Virus record (IMG/VR): IMGVR_UViG_3300031669_000031
Location: 1-58,575 of that record
Strand: one strand, 5' to 3'
Source of the DNA: a virus
DNA: 58,575 nucleotides
Below the pieces are notes generated by a model. It was not told the DNA's origin, did no database searches, and was given only the letters and a program-made list of their open reading frames with translations. Positions 1-7,144 of the stretch are shown here, piece after piece. Numbering within the stretch: position 1 is the stretch's first letter; each line of letters starts with the position of its first letter. A program made the position numbers and the translations under genes.

Positions 1-1
1 A

Positions 2-307
2 AGAATGTGGTATAAGCGTTCTGGTGATACTTTTCTTGGTGGACATGCTATGTGTATCGTTGATTACGATGATTCAAGAGATGGATTTATAATACGTAAT
101 TCATGGGGTGATGATTGGGGTGATAGTGGCTATACTCTTATGAAGTATGAAGATTTTAATCTTGCTTATGAGTTTTGGACAACTATAGATGAAAAATCAA
201 ATCCTGAACCAAAACCTGAACCTGATAAAAAAACATGGATTGAAAAATATTGGTGGATAGTATTAATTGGTGTAGCAATAATTTTTTTAACTTTTTTTAT
301 ATTGTGA
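2..307 (+). CDS. Papain-like (C1A) cysteine protease, C-terminal part, with membrane anchor
   Basis: The reading frame is open at the left edge of the window, so only the last 101 codons are present. Two hallmarks of the C1A peptidase family are visible: GGHAM, holding the catalytic histidine, and RNSWGDDWGDSGY, holding the catalytic asparagine. The catalytic cysteine must lie upstream of the window. After the protease fold come a proline/glutamate-rich linker and one hydrophobic segment of about 19 residues at the extreme C-terminus, which suggests a membrane-tethered enzyme. It could process virion proteins or act at the envelope; the sequence does not decide. The stop TGA overlaps the GTG start of the next gene. 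The family call is firm, the role is unknown. Confidence 0.85.
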   Translation, partial: RMWYKRSGDTFLGGHAMCIVDYDDSRDGFIIRNSWGDDWGDSGYTLMKYEDFNLAYEFWTTIDEKSNPEPKPEPDKKTWIEKYWWIVLIGVAIIFLTFFIL

Positions 308-933
308 AATTATCAGGAATATATAAGATTCAAAGTATTATAAAATCAAATAGATGTTATATTGGTAGTGCTGTTGATATAAGTGATAGATGGAAAGTTC
401 ATTTATGTTTATTACGAAAAGGAAATCATCATTCAATTAAATTACAAAATCATTATAACAAATATGGGGAAACTGATTTTCATTTTTCAATATTACTAAA
501 CTGCGAAAAAGAAGATTTAAAAAAGGTTGAACAATATTTTATTAATTCGTATTTACCTTGGTTTAATATCAATAAAAATGCAGATAATCGATTAGGGACC
601 AAACAGTCAGAAGAATCGAAAATGAAGAGTTCAATTTCAAATAAAGGGAAACATAGCGAGAAAAAAGGCCCTCAGTCTATAAAGCATAGACAAAATATAA
701 CTAAATATGCAAGTAGTCGTCCAATTGAACATAATTATAATATAAGTAAGGGAAGAATAGGTATCATCCCTTGGAATAAAGGGTTGACTAAAGAGACTGA
801 TGAAAGGATAAATAAACAAAGTGAAACACAAAAAAAATTAATAAGAACAGAAGAACATTGTAAAAATATAAGTAAAGCAAGAATGGGTATTATACCTTGG
901 AATAAAGGATTGAAAATAAAATTATGTTCGTAG
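304..933 (+). CDS. GIY-YIG homing endonuclease with NUMOD3-like repeats
   Basis: This 209-residue protein starts with the GIY-YIG nuclease core: GIYKIQS at residues 5-11 and CYIGSAVD at 18-25, followed by a conserved RW and an NKYGE segment. The C-terminal half carries NUMOD3-like DNA-binding repeats (SEESKMKSSISNKGK and two copies of an IPWNKGL motif). I chose the GTG at 304 because the protein then aligns from its first residue with the GIY-YIG enzyme at 37192, and because GTGA couples it to the stop of the preceding protease. The gene is more AT-rich than its neighbours, as expected for a mobile gene. It probably nicks or cuts phage DNA to spread itself and is not needed for growth. Confidence 0.88.
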   Translation: MKLSGIYKIQSIIKSNRCYIGSAVDISDRWKVHLCLLRKGNHHSIKLQNHYNKYGETDFHFSILLNCEKEDLKKVEQYFINSYLPWFNINKNADNRLGTKQSEESKMKSSISNKGKHSEKKGPQSIKHRQNITKYASSRPIEHNYNISKGRIGIIPWNKGLTKETDERINKQSETQKKLIRTEEHCKNISKARMGIIPWNKGLKIKLCS

Positions 934-955
934 TATAAACTTAATAATTAAAATT

Positions 956-1336
956 ATGTCAAATCAATTTTTCAAAAACTTATTAATGGTACTAATGTCG
1001 GTAGTCGTAACAGCATTCAGTACAACTCCGCTTGACACAGCATTATTGATTATATCTTTAATCAGCGCAACACTTATTTATGTTGGCAAAAATGCTTTTT
1101 TACCAGCATTAACATCGGTTACGGCATCCGGTACATGGAACTGGAAAAACGTACTTTCAGGATTGTTAATTGCAATTGGTAACGGCATTCTTGACGGTGC
1201 GGCAATGATCATTCTTAATGGGGTGATTGATGTAAAGAAATTATTATTATTGACTCTGTCAATCGCACTTACTTATTTTGGTGCAACTGTATTTAATGGA
1301 CCTACCAATCAAACAAAAATTAAACTTGCAGCTTAG
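956..1336 (+). CDS. Small multi-span membrane protein, holin-like
   Basis: A 126-residue, strongly hydrophobic protein with about four predicted membrane segments (roughly residues 8-24, 27-43, 66-84 and 92-112) and a short lysine-containing tail. Size, topology and position next to a secreted protein and a protease fit a phage holin that permeabilises the inner membrane at the end of infection. No holin family motif is recognisable, so the role is inferred from topology and context only. It starts 22 bases after the GIY-YIG gene and is separated by 48 bases from the next gene. Confidence 0.5.
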   Translation: MSNQFFKNLLMVLMSVVVTAFSTTPLDTALLIISLISATLIYVGKNAFLPALTSVTASGTWNWKNVLSGLLIAIGNGILDGAAMIILNGVIDVKKLLLLTLSIALTYFGATVFNGPTNQTKIKLAA

Positions 1337-1384
1337 AGAAATATTATTTAACTTAGCGGTATAAATTTTATAAAATTAAGCAGC

Positions 1385-1897
1385 ATGAAAAAAATTCTAA
1401 TTTTGGTTGCTATGTTAACGATTACGTTAACAAGCTATTCTCAGGAATCCCTTCGGTCATTCCATCCATTTAGGACAGTAGAACCATTTCCGGTCATAGA
1501 CCAGGGTCAGGGAAGAAGTATGGTGTATTCCGATGTGACAGAGAAGCCTTTCAAATGGGCTTGGCGATTTGATGCTACTATGGCAGTTCAGGAAGTAACT
1601 CGTAATACTATTACGAAAGAGTGGACTACCACAACATTTAGTGCGATAGGGCCAGCAATAGGCGTCCAGAAGCTTATTCCTCGATCTAAGACAGATCCTA
1701 CTCCGGTTAATGTATTCGGTGCTAGTTTGGGTCTTGCTTTAGGTAGGAATATTCTCGAACCAAATGTTGCAGAATTAAAAGGAATACTGGCTTTGAGTAT
1801 ATGGGAATATCTTAAACTTGGAGGCACATACACAGCGAATCCCCCTCCAGATATAGGGAAACTTGGTTTCTTTGTTGGAGGAGGTATAACATTCTAA
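1385..1897 (+). CDS. Secreted, outer-membrane-barrel-like protein
   Basis: This 170-residue protein has a clear Sec signal peptide (MKKILILVAMLTITLTSYSQ, predicted cleavage after about residue 19) typical of Bacteroidetes. The mature part alternates polar and hydrophobic residues, is rich in glycine and aromatic residues and ends in GGGITF, with a terminal phenylalanine as in outer-membrane beta-barrels. It may insert in the outer membrane late in infection, for lysis or superinfection exclusion. No family is recognised. A strong terminator follows 18 bases after the stop codon. The other protein with a barrel-like C-terminus in this window is at 17208-17867. Confidence 0.6.
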   Translation: MKKILILVAMLTITLTSYSQESLRSFHPFRTVEPFPVIDQGQGRSMVYSDVTEKPFKWAWRFDATMAVQEVTRNTITKEWTTTTFSAIGPAIGVQKLIPRSKTDPTPVNVFGASLGLALGRNILEPNVAELKGILALSIWEYLKLGGTYTANPPPDIGKLGFFVGGGITF

Positions 1898-1911
1898 TCA
1901 GAGTTTGCTAC

Positions 1912-1998
1912 AATGAAAAAGCCAGGCCGTTAAAGCCTGGCTTTTTGCTTAACATTCTGACAAATGTTCCACTAAGATCGAGTGGACGATTTAACCTC
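1912..1998 (-). ncRNA. Predicted small RNA with three consecutive hairpins
   Basis: Read leftward from a promoter at 2005-2035, the transcript would start near 1998 and stop at the terminator around 1912, giving about 85 nt. It contains no credible open reading frame. It has three adjacent hairpins: CCACT/AGTGG (1985-1981 with 1973-1969), AACATT/AATGTT (1968-1963 with 1956-1951) and the terminator stem. Promoter, compact fold and terminator together fit an independently transcribed regulatory RNA. No known RNA family is recognised. The target is unknown. Confidence 0.5.
1916..1946. terminator. Bidirectional rho-independent terminator
   Basis: Stem GCCAGGC (1921-1927) pairs perfectly with GCCTGGC (1935-1941). 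It is flanked by AAAAA on the left and TTTTT on the right, so it gives a U-tail on either strand. It ends the rightward cassette (genes up to 1897) and catches leftward transcripts, both the early operon and the predicted small RNA starting near 1998. Confidence 0.88.
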
Positions 1999-2004
1999 TG
2001 ATCA

Positions 2005-2035
2005 CAAAGGTATGAATAGTATCGGAATAATCAAA
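2005..2035 (-). promoter_or_regulatory. Bacteroidetes-type promoter for the predicted small RNA
   Basis: On the minus strand TTTG (2035-2032) is followed after 19 bases by TACCTTTG (2012-2005), an exact match to the TAnnTTTG -7 element of Bacteroidetes promoters. The same -7 octamer occurs at 40730-40737. It lies between the end of the early operon and the terminator, so its only plausible product is the short RNA 1998-1912. Confidence 0.6.
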
Positions 2036-2050
2036 TTATTTTTTTAACAT

Positions 2051-2488
2051 TTATTGCAACTGTTTTTGAATTAAATCCCAATACTTTTTTGTGGCTTTTT
2101 TCTTCATGCCTTTTGCTCCACCATTCCACTCTCTCGAAATTCGCTCTGAATCCCGGTAATCAAGCTGGCTGGCATAGTGCATAAATACCTCTCTCGAATA
2201 TTCCTCAACCCACATGAAAGTAACATTATACTGTTTCCCTGTTTGTTGGTAGTAATCATTGAGTCTGTCTTGTCGCACCTGTACTCTTCCGTAGCTATGC
2301 TGTTTCAAATTCTTATCACCAATGGCATTATCATCAAATCTTGATTCAACGTAGCCAGTAGCATCCCAAATCTTTTCATAAGGATTGATTTGAGGTAGTC
2401 TCTCAATATATAGCACATTACCTAAGGTAGGTGCAAATAATTGAAAGCTAAATAGTGATATAAAGATCATCATTAACATTTTCATCAT
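2051..2488 (-). CDS. Secreted lysozyme/transglycosylase-like protein
   Basis: A 145-residue protein beginning with a hydrophobic signal-like segment (residues 1-23) when the ATG at 2488 is used; a longer start at 2524 would bury it. Downstream, GYVESRFDDNAIGD places a glutamate (residue 48) where SLT-type lytic transglycosylases have their catalytic acid, followed by SYGRVQVR, comparable to the family's AYGLMQI, and a late REWNGG. It probably cleaves peptidoglycan in the periplasm as an endolysin-type enzyme. It is the last gene of the leftward operon. The fold assignment is by motif only. Confidence 0.6.
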   Translation of the reverse strand: MMKMLMMIFISLFSFQLFAPTLGNVLYIERLPQINPYEKIWDATGYVESRFDDNAIGDKNLKQHSYGRVQVRQDRLNDYYQQTGKQYNVTFMWVEEYSREVFMHYASQLDYRDSERISREWNGGAKGMKKKATKKYWDLIQKQLQ

Positions 2489-2586
2489 ATTTAATTTGGT
2501 AAATACTATGGAGTTATAAACCACAAGGACTGTGGTGAAGTATATTAAGATGATGCAAGATAACCATTATTAATTAAATGACCAAA

Positions 2587-2934
2587 TTAAGGGGCAGGAG
2601 GACCAAACAGGATATCTCCAAGCTCTTTTATTATTTCCTTGTAATGCGAGCTCGGATCTCTGTCTGCTCTTATATCTAATTCATGCTGTATCTCCCTGAG
2701 CCTTTTCATGTCATCATGCTTCAGGACATAGCCGGTGAGACTGAATTCAACATGATCAGGCCGGGTAGGATTATCATGAAATGCAGGTTTCTTCTCCTCA
2801 GACATTTTAAGATGATCATCCCCGGTTAATGCTTTACCCCATTTAATGTATAGCTCTTTTTTGATTATTTCAGGCAGCTCGGGAATTTCCATCTCGGTAG
2901 CTGTCAATACGTGTGTTGCTGTTACTTTTTTCAT
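2587..2934 (-). CDS. Unknown early protein (115 aa)
   Basis: A charged 115-residue soluble protein with no recognised family. The middle is rich in lysine, aspartate and histidine (around residues 38-70) and the C-terminal third is predicted helical, ending in a proline-rich GPPAP tail. The start follows the small membrane protein stop at 2939 by four bases, so the two are probably co-translated. No signal peptide or membrane segment is seen. Confidence 0.6.
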   Translation of the reverse strand: MKKVTATHVLTATEMEIPELPEIIKKELYIKWGKALTGDDHLKMSEEKKPAFHDNPTRPDHVEFSLTGYVLKHDDMKRLREIQHELDIRADRDPSSHYKEIIKELGDILFGPPAP

Positions 2935-2938
2935 GATA

Positions 2939-3043
2939 CTATTCTTTATCGGTTACATAATCCCAAACGTCCCAGGCTAATAATATCAGCCCCCATACAA
3001 ATATGGCAACTATAGGCCAAAGTTTTACAAATAATCCTTCCAT
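2939..3043 (-). CDS. Single-span membrane microprotein (34 aa)
   Basis: A short reading frame of 34 codons: a few polar residues, one tryptophan-rich hydrophobic segment (about residues 4-24), then an acidic/aromatic tail ending in TDKE. It fills the space between the ASCH gene and the 115-aa gene with tight spacing (6 and 4 bases), which supports it as real. Membrane microproteins of this type are common in phages; the function is unknown. Confidence 0.5.
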   Translation of the reverse strand: MEGLFVKLWPIVAIFVWGLILLAWDVWDYVTDKE

Positions 3044-3049
3044 GATAAT

Positions 3050-3595
3050 TTATTTATTGGTTAGTACAAAATCATATTTCCATACCCAGGGGTTCTCTGT
3101 CCATGAGGAGAATCCATGTATCTTAATCCACCAGTTCTCAAATTCTGCCCTGTCCCTGCATCCTTCCAGTACTGCATCAGCCTCTGTTATGTCATGAGCC
3201 CTCTCTACAGATACTTCTTTGATCTTGGTAAAGTATCGGGCATACATCTCTGGCATGAATAATTTGTTCTTCCAATGATAGGTATTCTTTGAATTAACGG
3301 AAGAACCATAAAGGTACTCTACATTCTTTACTCCTCTAAGAGTTTCTATCACATGAATATTCGGAGCATACGGCTCCTTCAGGTAAACGATCTCCCCGGG
3401 CCGGTACCTTGGATATATAAATTTACGATTGTACTGATCATTAATAACCAGTAAAGATGGACCCTGTGGAGGTCCGCATGGCCCACTCCTTTCGTATTTA
3501 TATCCTTCTGGTATATTAACCAACCTCCTCGTCTGGATCTTCTCCCCTGACACAACCTTGTTGAACAGGGGCTCTTTGTAGCAAATACCTTTCAT
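3050..3595 (-). CDS. ASCH-domain-like phage protein
   Basis: This 181-residue protein has the pattern of the phage ASCH group: an N-terminal KPLF-like segment with SGEKIQTRR, a YRPGEIVYLKEPY motif, FMPEMYARYFTKI followed by VERAHDITEADAVLEGC, and a C-terminal NPWVWKYDF. ASCH domains bind RNA or modified nucleosides, and their phage role is unsettled. I chose the ATG at 3595 because it forms an ATGA overlap with the stop of the upstream coiled-coil gene; the frame also extends 12 codons upstream. Confidence 0.7.
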   Translation of the reverse strand: MKGICYKEPLFNKVVSGEKIQTRRLVNIPEGYKYERSGPCGPPQGPSLLVINDQYNRKFIYPRYRPGEIVYLKEPYAPNIHVIETLRGVKNVEYLYGSSVNSKNTYHWKNKLFMPEMYARYFTKIKEVSVERAHDITEADAVLEGCRDRAEFENWWIKIHGFSSWTENPWVWKYDFVLTNK

Positions 3596-4125
3596 TGCTT
3601 TATAGGGATTGGATGAAAGAGACGATCCCAAAAGTTTTGCTTTGCTATCTTACTGAGCTGAGTATTAAGATCATTAACCTGTTTTTGCAGACTGCCAATA
3701 ATATTATCTTTGGTATTTTCTTTCTGCATATTTGTTACAAGTTTAAGCTTGTGCTCGTATTCTGTTTTAAGGGTCTTTATCGCCTCGTCCTTCTCGCTAA
3801 GCTTCTTGCGATAATCAGTGATCTGCCGGTCTCTCTCATTTAACTGATCCTGTACCTTTCTGCTTTCTTCTGATCTAATGGGGCCAATCACATCTTCTAA
3901 ATTGATATATGTATGAGGGTATATTGACCAATCTTTCCGGGGATCTATTCTATTCATCCCTAATCTAACATCATAGCTTTCTTTATAAGCAGCTACTCGT
4001 TCCCGAACCTCTACCTTAATCATCTTTTGTGAAGTTTCGAGTACTGATACCTTGTATTCCTCTTGCTCTAGCTTTGTTCTCAGGGCATCAAGCTCTGATA
4101 ATGGCATTGTTACATCTGCATTCAT
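3592..4125 (-). CDS. Coiled-coil protein of unknown function
   Basis: A 177-residue, highly charged protein with two predicted coiled-coil stretches (about residues 10-50 and 85-160) separated by a short globular part containing the sequence PRKDWSIYPHTYINLED. It ends in a basic/aromatic tail. It could be a scaffold or adaptor, but no family is recognised. It is translationally coupled to the ASCH gene through a four-base overlap. Confidence 0.6.
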   Translation of the reverse strand: MNADVTMPLSELDALRTKLEQEEYKVSVLETSQKMIKVEVRERVAAYKESYDVRLGMNRIDPRKDWSIYPHTYINLEDVIGPIRSEESRKVQDQLNERDRQITDYRKKLSEKDEAIKTLKTEYEHKLKLVTNMQKENTKDNIIGSLQKQVNDLNTQLSKIAKQNFWDRLFHPIPIKQ

Positions 4126-4165
4126 AATAATAGATTTAAGTAAATAATTAAATTATATGTCATTC

Positions 4166-4372
4166 TTAATGATTTAATAAATAATGCTCAAATGCATGCT
4201 GAGTATCTTCTGTGACATTTATTAATTGTTCTATCACAAGATAAGGGTCGTCTAACCTCACCAGCATCTGCACTACCTGATGAAACAGAGCAGATTGTTT
4301 GTATTTTTCTTCTCCATTCGGGAATTTTGCTAAAATCTCGTTTGTTTTACGGTATTGTTCTTCTCGTGTCAT
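4166..4372 (-). CDS. Unknown early protein (68 aa)
   Basis: A 68-residue, mainly helical, acidic protein with no recognised family and no membrane segment. It lies in the same leftward operon, 35 bases after the membrane protein at 4408 and 40 bases before the coiled-coil gene. Confidence 0.5.
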   Translation of the reverse strand: MTREEQYRKTNEILAKFPNGEEKYKQSALFHQVVQMLVRLDDPYLVIEQLINVTEDTQHAFEHYLLNH

Positions 4373-4407
4373 TTCGGAAACTCTTTACATTTATTGATTT
4401 AGTTCAT

Positions 4408-4614
4408 TCATTTTAAAATAGTTTTAATTATATTAATAACTCTATCTATGCAAGTACCAAGCAGGGCTGCAGAGCCCAGGAAAGCGAGGATTGAAGGAAT
4501 CCCATTTAAGGAATAGGTTATATCCATTACGAATATAAGTAGCAGAAATAGTCCCAATAGGACTACAAGTGCCATGAGTGCTATAATAAGTATTGCCGGT
4601 AGTAGTATTTTCAT
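4408..4614 (-). CDS. Two-span membrane protein (68 aa)
   Basis: A 68-residue protein with two hydrophobic segments, about residues 4-29 and 38-56, joined by a short polar turn, and a basic C-terminus. It has no recognised family. In an early operon it might modify the host envelope or block superinfection, but this is only inferred from topology. Confidence 0.55.
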   Translation of the reverse strand: MKILLPAILIIALMALVVLLGLFLLLIFVMDITYSLNGIPSILAFLGSAALLGTCIDRVINIIKTILK

Positions 4615-4623
4615 AATTTATTT

Positions 4624-4992
4624 TTAATTGAACTCCATAGTGCCTTTCTCCGGCTTTTCATTTGATTTTGGTATCTTACCGTCACGCATGGCTTTTGCAC
4701 CGATTATTTTTCCTATTGCAATTCCCCTTTCATAATCCCCACATATATTTTGTTCTGATTCATCATAAGCCCATTTCTCAATATCCTCATCGCTTACAAG
4801 TTCTACTGGCTTGAGATACCAGTCAATAGTAGCCATCCAATCAGCTATTGATTCAGGATCATAAGGATTATATTCAAGATACATTACGCATTTACCATAT
4901 CTGCTTTTATCAAAAACAATATATGTTGTATGTTCTTTCGGCAAATCAGCCTCGGTTTTGATAAAGACTTTTTTGTATGTTTCTTCTTTCAT
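4624..4992 (-). CDS. Unknown early protein (122 aa)
   Basis: A 122-residue soluble, acidic protein rich in tyrosine and tryptophan, with a YNPYDPESIADWMATIDWYLKP segment split around residues 41-62. It has no recognised family. It is coupled through an ATGA overlap with the 56-residue gene upstream, part of a run of such overlaps in this operon. Confidence 0.55.
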   Translation of the reverse strand: MKEETYKKVFIKTEADLPKEHTTYIVFDKSRYGKCVMYLEYNPYDPESIADWMATIDWYLKPVELVSDEDIEKWAYDESEQNICGDYERGIAIGKIIGAKAMRDGKIPKSNEKPEKGTMEFN

Positions 4993-5159
4993 GGCTTAAT
5001 AATTAATCTTATTTCTGCGATACTTAAATCATCCAAAAGTCTTTCAATCCTTGCGTCTGTTAATAATACAGGCACAGTAAATTCATTCTTTTTGTAGTCG
5101 TAATACCTAAATTGATATTCACAATTATTTTTCATTGCTAATAGTAAAAGTTCTTTCAT
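4989..5159 (-). CDS. Small early protein (56 aa)
   Basis: A 56-codon frame beginning MKELLLLAMKNN and ending RLIIKP. Both its start and its stop form four-base ATGA overlaps with the neighbouring genes, which is the main evidence that it is translated. The central part (QFRYYDYKKNEFTVPVL) looks like two beta strands followed by a helix. No family is recognised. Confidence 0.6.
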   Translation of the reverse strand: MKELLLLAMKNNCEYQFRYYDYKKNEFTVPVLLTDARIERLLDDLSIAEIRLIIKP

Positions 5160-5452
5160 GGCTTATGTTTTTTAAGTTCTTCTCTACGGCGGTGCATTGC
5201 TTTATGTGTTTTATATCCCCATTGATGATATTCTTTCTTACAAACAGGACAAGTAATAAATTCTTCTTGCGCTCTCTCACGCTCAAATAATATCTCTATC
5301 ACCCACTCTGTATTCTTTACATCTACTGGGTATTCTTTTATTTTTTTACCATATAGAATAACCCTCCACCCTAACCGACCTTCTTTATTAAGCATTTCAA
5401 CTAAACTTTCCTCAACACTGATTAATTCAATTTTATATTCGTATTCTTTCAT
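5156..5452 (-). CDS. DUF4177-like protein fused to a C2H2 zinc finger
   Basis: Residues 1-33 (MKEYEYKIELISVEE then LNKEGRLGWRVI) match the short DUF4177 pattern, a small fold of unknown function common in phages. Residues about 68-87 hold CPVCKKEYHQWGYKTHKAMH, with two cysteines and two histidines spaced as in a C2H2 zinc finger, followed by a basic tail. This suggests a nucleic-acid-binding protein. The gene is ATGA-coupled to the next small gene. Confidence 0.6.
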   Translation of the reverse strand: MKEYEYKIELISVEESLVEMLNKEGRLGWRVILYGKKIKEYPVDVKNTEWVIEILFERERAQEEFITCPVCKKEYHQWGYKTHKAMHRRREELKKHKP

Positions 5453-5464
5453 GGCTTATAGTTG

Positions 5465-5680
5465 TTAATTCTCATATCCCTTTAAAGCATTGTATGATTT
5501 AATCATATCAATAGTATCATTTTCTGACATTGCTTTCTCTGCATTAATAACATCTAACTTCATCATGGTAGCTGCAAATAAACCCGCATTTTTTGGTAGG
5601 GATTCATATTCAGGAATCATTTCCCGAACTCTCTGAATTTCTTTAAGTAATCCACTAATTAAATTTTCTTCTTCTTTCAT
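5465..5680 (-). CDS. Small helical phage protein (71 aa)
   Basis: This 71-residue acidic, all-helical protein has the pattern EIQRVREMIPEYESLP, then FAATMMKLDVINAEKAM and IDMIKSYNALKGYE, which I have seen in short uncharacterised phage early proteins. I chose the ATG at 5680 because it overlaps the upstream stop as ATGA and has an AGGAGA-like ribosome site 10 bases upstream, a rare clear Shine-Dalgarno in this window. The function is unknown. Confidence 0.6.
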   Translation of the reverse strand: MKEEENLISGLLKEIQRVREMIPEYESLPKNAGLFAATMMKLDVINAEKAMSENDTIDMIKSYNALKGYEN

Positions 5681-5817
5681 TTCGTCTCTCCTTTCCATTC
5701 CATAAACATCTTGAAATCAGAGGCTAATTCTTCGGCAATCTGACTTTTAACTATTGCTGGCACATTTACCATTGATTCAGATGACATACTTAATATGTTA
5801 AATATATGTTCTTTCAT
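5677..5817 (-). CDS. Unknown early protein (46 aa)
   Basis: A short soluble protein of 46 residues from the ATG at 5817. The frame is open back to 5934, but that would overlap the end of the HTH gene, so the internal start is preferred; the true start is uncertain. It ends in an ATGA overlap with the 71-residue gene. The sequence is helical and has no recognised family. Confidence 0.4.
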   Translation of the reverse strand: MKEHIFNILSMSSESMVNVPAIVKSQIAEELASDFKMFMEWKGETK

Positions 5818-5866
5818 CGCATCTGTTTTTGAATTTTCTGCCAGTAAATCTTTGTAGCCTTTAATT

Positions 5867-6250
5867 TTAACGTGAGTGTTCCTGAAATCCTGTGAACTCT
5901 TTAAACATTGTAATTTCTTCTTTTTTATTATCAATATTTATAAGTATTTTGTCTTTACTCAACATAAATGTATATCCGCCTGCTGTATGATGTTGCCCTC
6001 TTAATACAAATCGAATAAGACGTGAATGAATACCTAAACAGCGTGATGCTTCCCGAATACTTTTAAATCTCCCTTTCTCAACTCCATTGCGAGTCATTGC
6101 AATTATTTCTTCTGAATCCTTTGTAAAGTGATTAATCCCAATATCCAGGGCCTGACGAATGAACCACCGGTAAGTATTTACATGATCTATCTCACCTGTT
6201 ACCTTAACCATTTCAAAGGCTAATTTATTTATAACTTCCATGTGTGTCAT
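5867..6250 (-). CDS. NUMOD1-like helix-turn-helix protein
   Basis: A 127-residue protein whose middle (about residues 61-96) reads GRFKSIREASRCLGIH, then RLIRFVLRGQHHTAGGYTFM. This is the pattern of the NUMOD1 DNA-binding module normally attached to homing endonucleases. No nuclease domain accompanies it, so it may be a captured or decayed homing-enzyme part now acting as a small DNA-binding regulator. The start at 6250 forms an ATGA overlap with the DnaA-like gene. Confidence 0.55.
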   Translation of the reverse strand: MTHMEVINKLAFEMVKVTGEIDHVNTYRWFIRQALDIGINHFTKDSEEIIAMTRNGVEKGRFKSIREASRCLGIHSRLIRFVLRGQHHTAGGYTFMLSKDKILINIDNKKEEITMFKEFTGFQEHSR

Positions 6251-6768
6251 TTCTTTGAATTTTGATGTGGATATACTTTATGAGTAACTGCCATAGTAAC
6301 TGCTTCCAGTTCTATTGCTGGTTTCGGGAAGATTACCTCTTCTTTAGCTATAAGATCTAGTACATATTGGGCCCTGGTCATATAATCTTTCTCTGATTTC
6401 ATGTGCTCCTGTGCCTTTGTGCTGGCATACCTCATTGCTGCAATCTTGCGACCAGTAATCTTAGTGAGCTCTCTCCAGCTGTATTTCTTGACCTTAATCA
6501 TCACATAGAAATAAAACTTTCTGGCATTTGCATACGGTACTTGTCTTTCCCCTGGTATCCGGGGCCTCGTCCATTGTAATGAATTGGTGCCCACATATTC
6601 TTTATCAACGATATCAGTGCTACCAAGAACCATATTTTCGGGTATTTCCCATGCCTCGGCTATTATCTCCGTTATTCTCTTTTTCCCTTTAACTCTGAGA
6701 AAAGGATATTCAAGCAGAGGCACCACGTATGCGCTTGGTCCTGATTTTCGATTAATTTGCTCATTCAT
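6247..6768 (-). CDS. DnaA domain IV-like DNA-binding protein
   Basis: A 173-residue protein. About residues 35-50 read ITEIIAEAWEIPENMVLG, and residues 85-150 hold ARKFYFYVMIKV, YSWRELTKITGRK and a long final helix. This is the helix arrangement of the DnaA C-terminal origin-binding domain, without the ATPase. Such proteins could bind an origin or operator, and a repeat-rich region lies at 18.5-19.1 kb. The ATG at 6768 is chosen because it overlaps the upstream stop as ATGA; a longer frame from 6819 would overlap by 55 bases. Homology is by pattern only. Confidence 0.5.
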   Translation of the reverse strand: MNEQINRKSGPSAYVVPLLEYPFLRVKGKKRITEIIAEAWEIPENMVLGSTDIVDKEYVGTNSLQWTRPRIPGERQVPYANARKFYFYVMIKVKKYSWRELTKITGRKIAAMRYASTKAQEHMKSEKDYMTRAQYVLDLIAKEEVIFPKPAIELEAVTMAVTHKVYPHQNSKK

Positions 6769-7142
6769 CCTATCATAATTTTTAGTGGAATTGGAATAGT
6801 CTGTTCTATTGGCCTCCATAAGTGAAGTACATATGGATGTCGATTAACGTATTCACTCTTCGAAGGATGATATTGGATAACACAATCCTCATCATCCCAA
6901 AATAAAGATTTAATATAGCACATTTCATCCCAAGACGGACATCGAATCACTATTTTCCTTTCAGGAAGTGATAAACTAACGGATACATGCTCCCATCCCA
7001 TTCCATCAGAGGCTAATGTCCTATATTGAAGCACATTCTTTTTATGGTATGGAATTATAAATAATCCATTATTCCCATAGCTTTCATCCGATTTGTAAAC
7101 TGGATCAGTCGTATTTCTATATTGATTTGGTACGTGAAACAT
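6765..7142 (-). CDS. DUF7694-like phage protein
   Basis: This 125-residue protein has the phage-wide pattern of a conserved core: GWEHVSVSL, then IRCPSWDEMCYIKSLFWDDED, then VIQYHPSKSEYVNRHPYVLHLWRP (split here). I associate this with the DUF7694 family, whose members sit in early regions of many phages and whose function is unknown. It follows the helicase loader with a two-base gap, so it belongs to the replication block. Confidence 0.65.
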   Translation of the reverse strand: MFHVPNQYRNTTDPVYKSDESYGNNGLFIIPYHKKNVLQYRTLASDGMGWEHVSVSLSLPERKIVIRCPSWDEMCYIKSLFWDDEDCVIQYHPSKSEYVNRHPYVLHLWRPIEQTIPIPLKIMIG

Positions 7143-7144
7143 TT

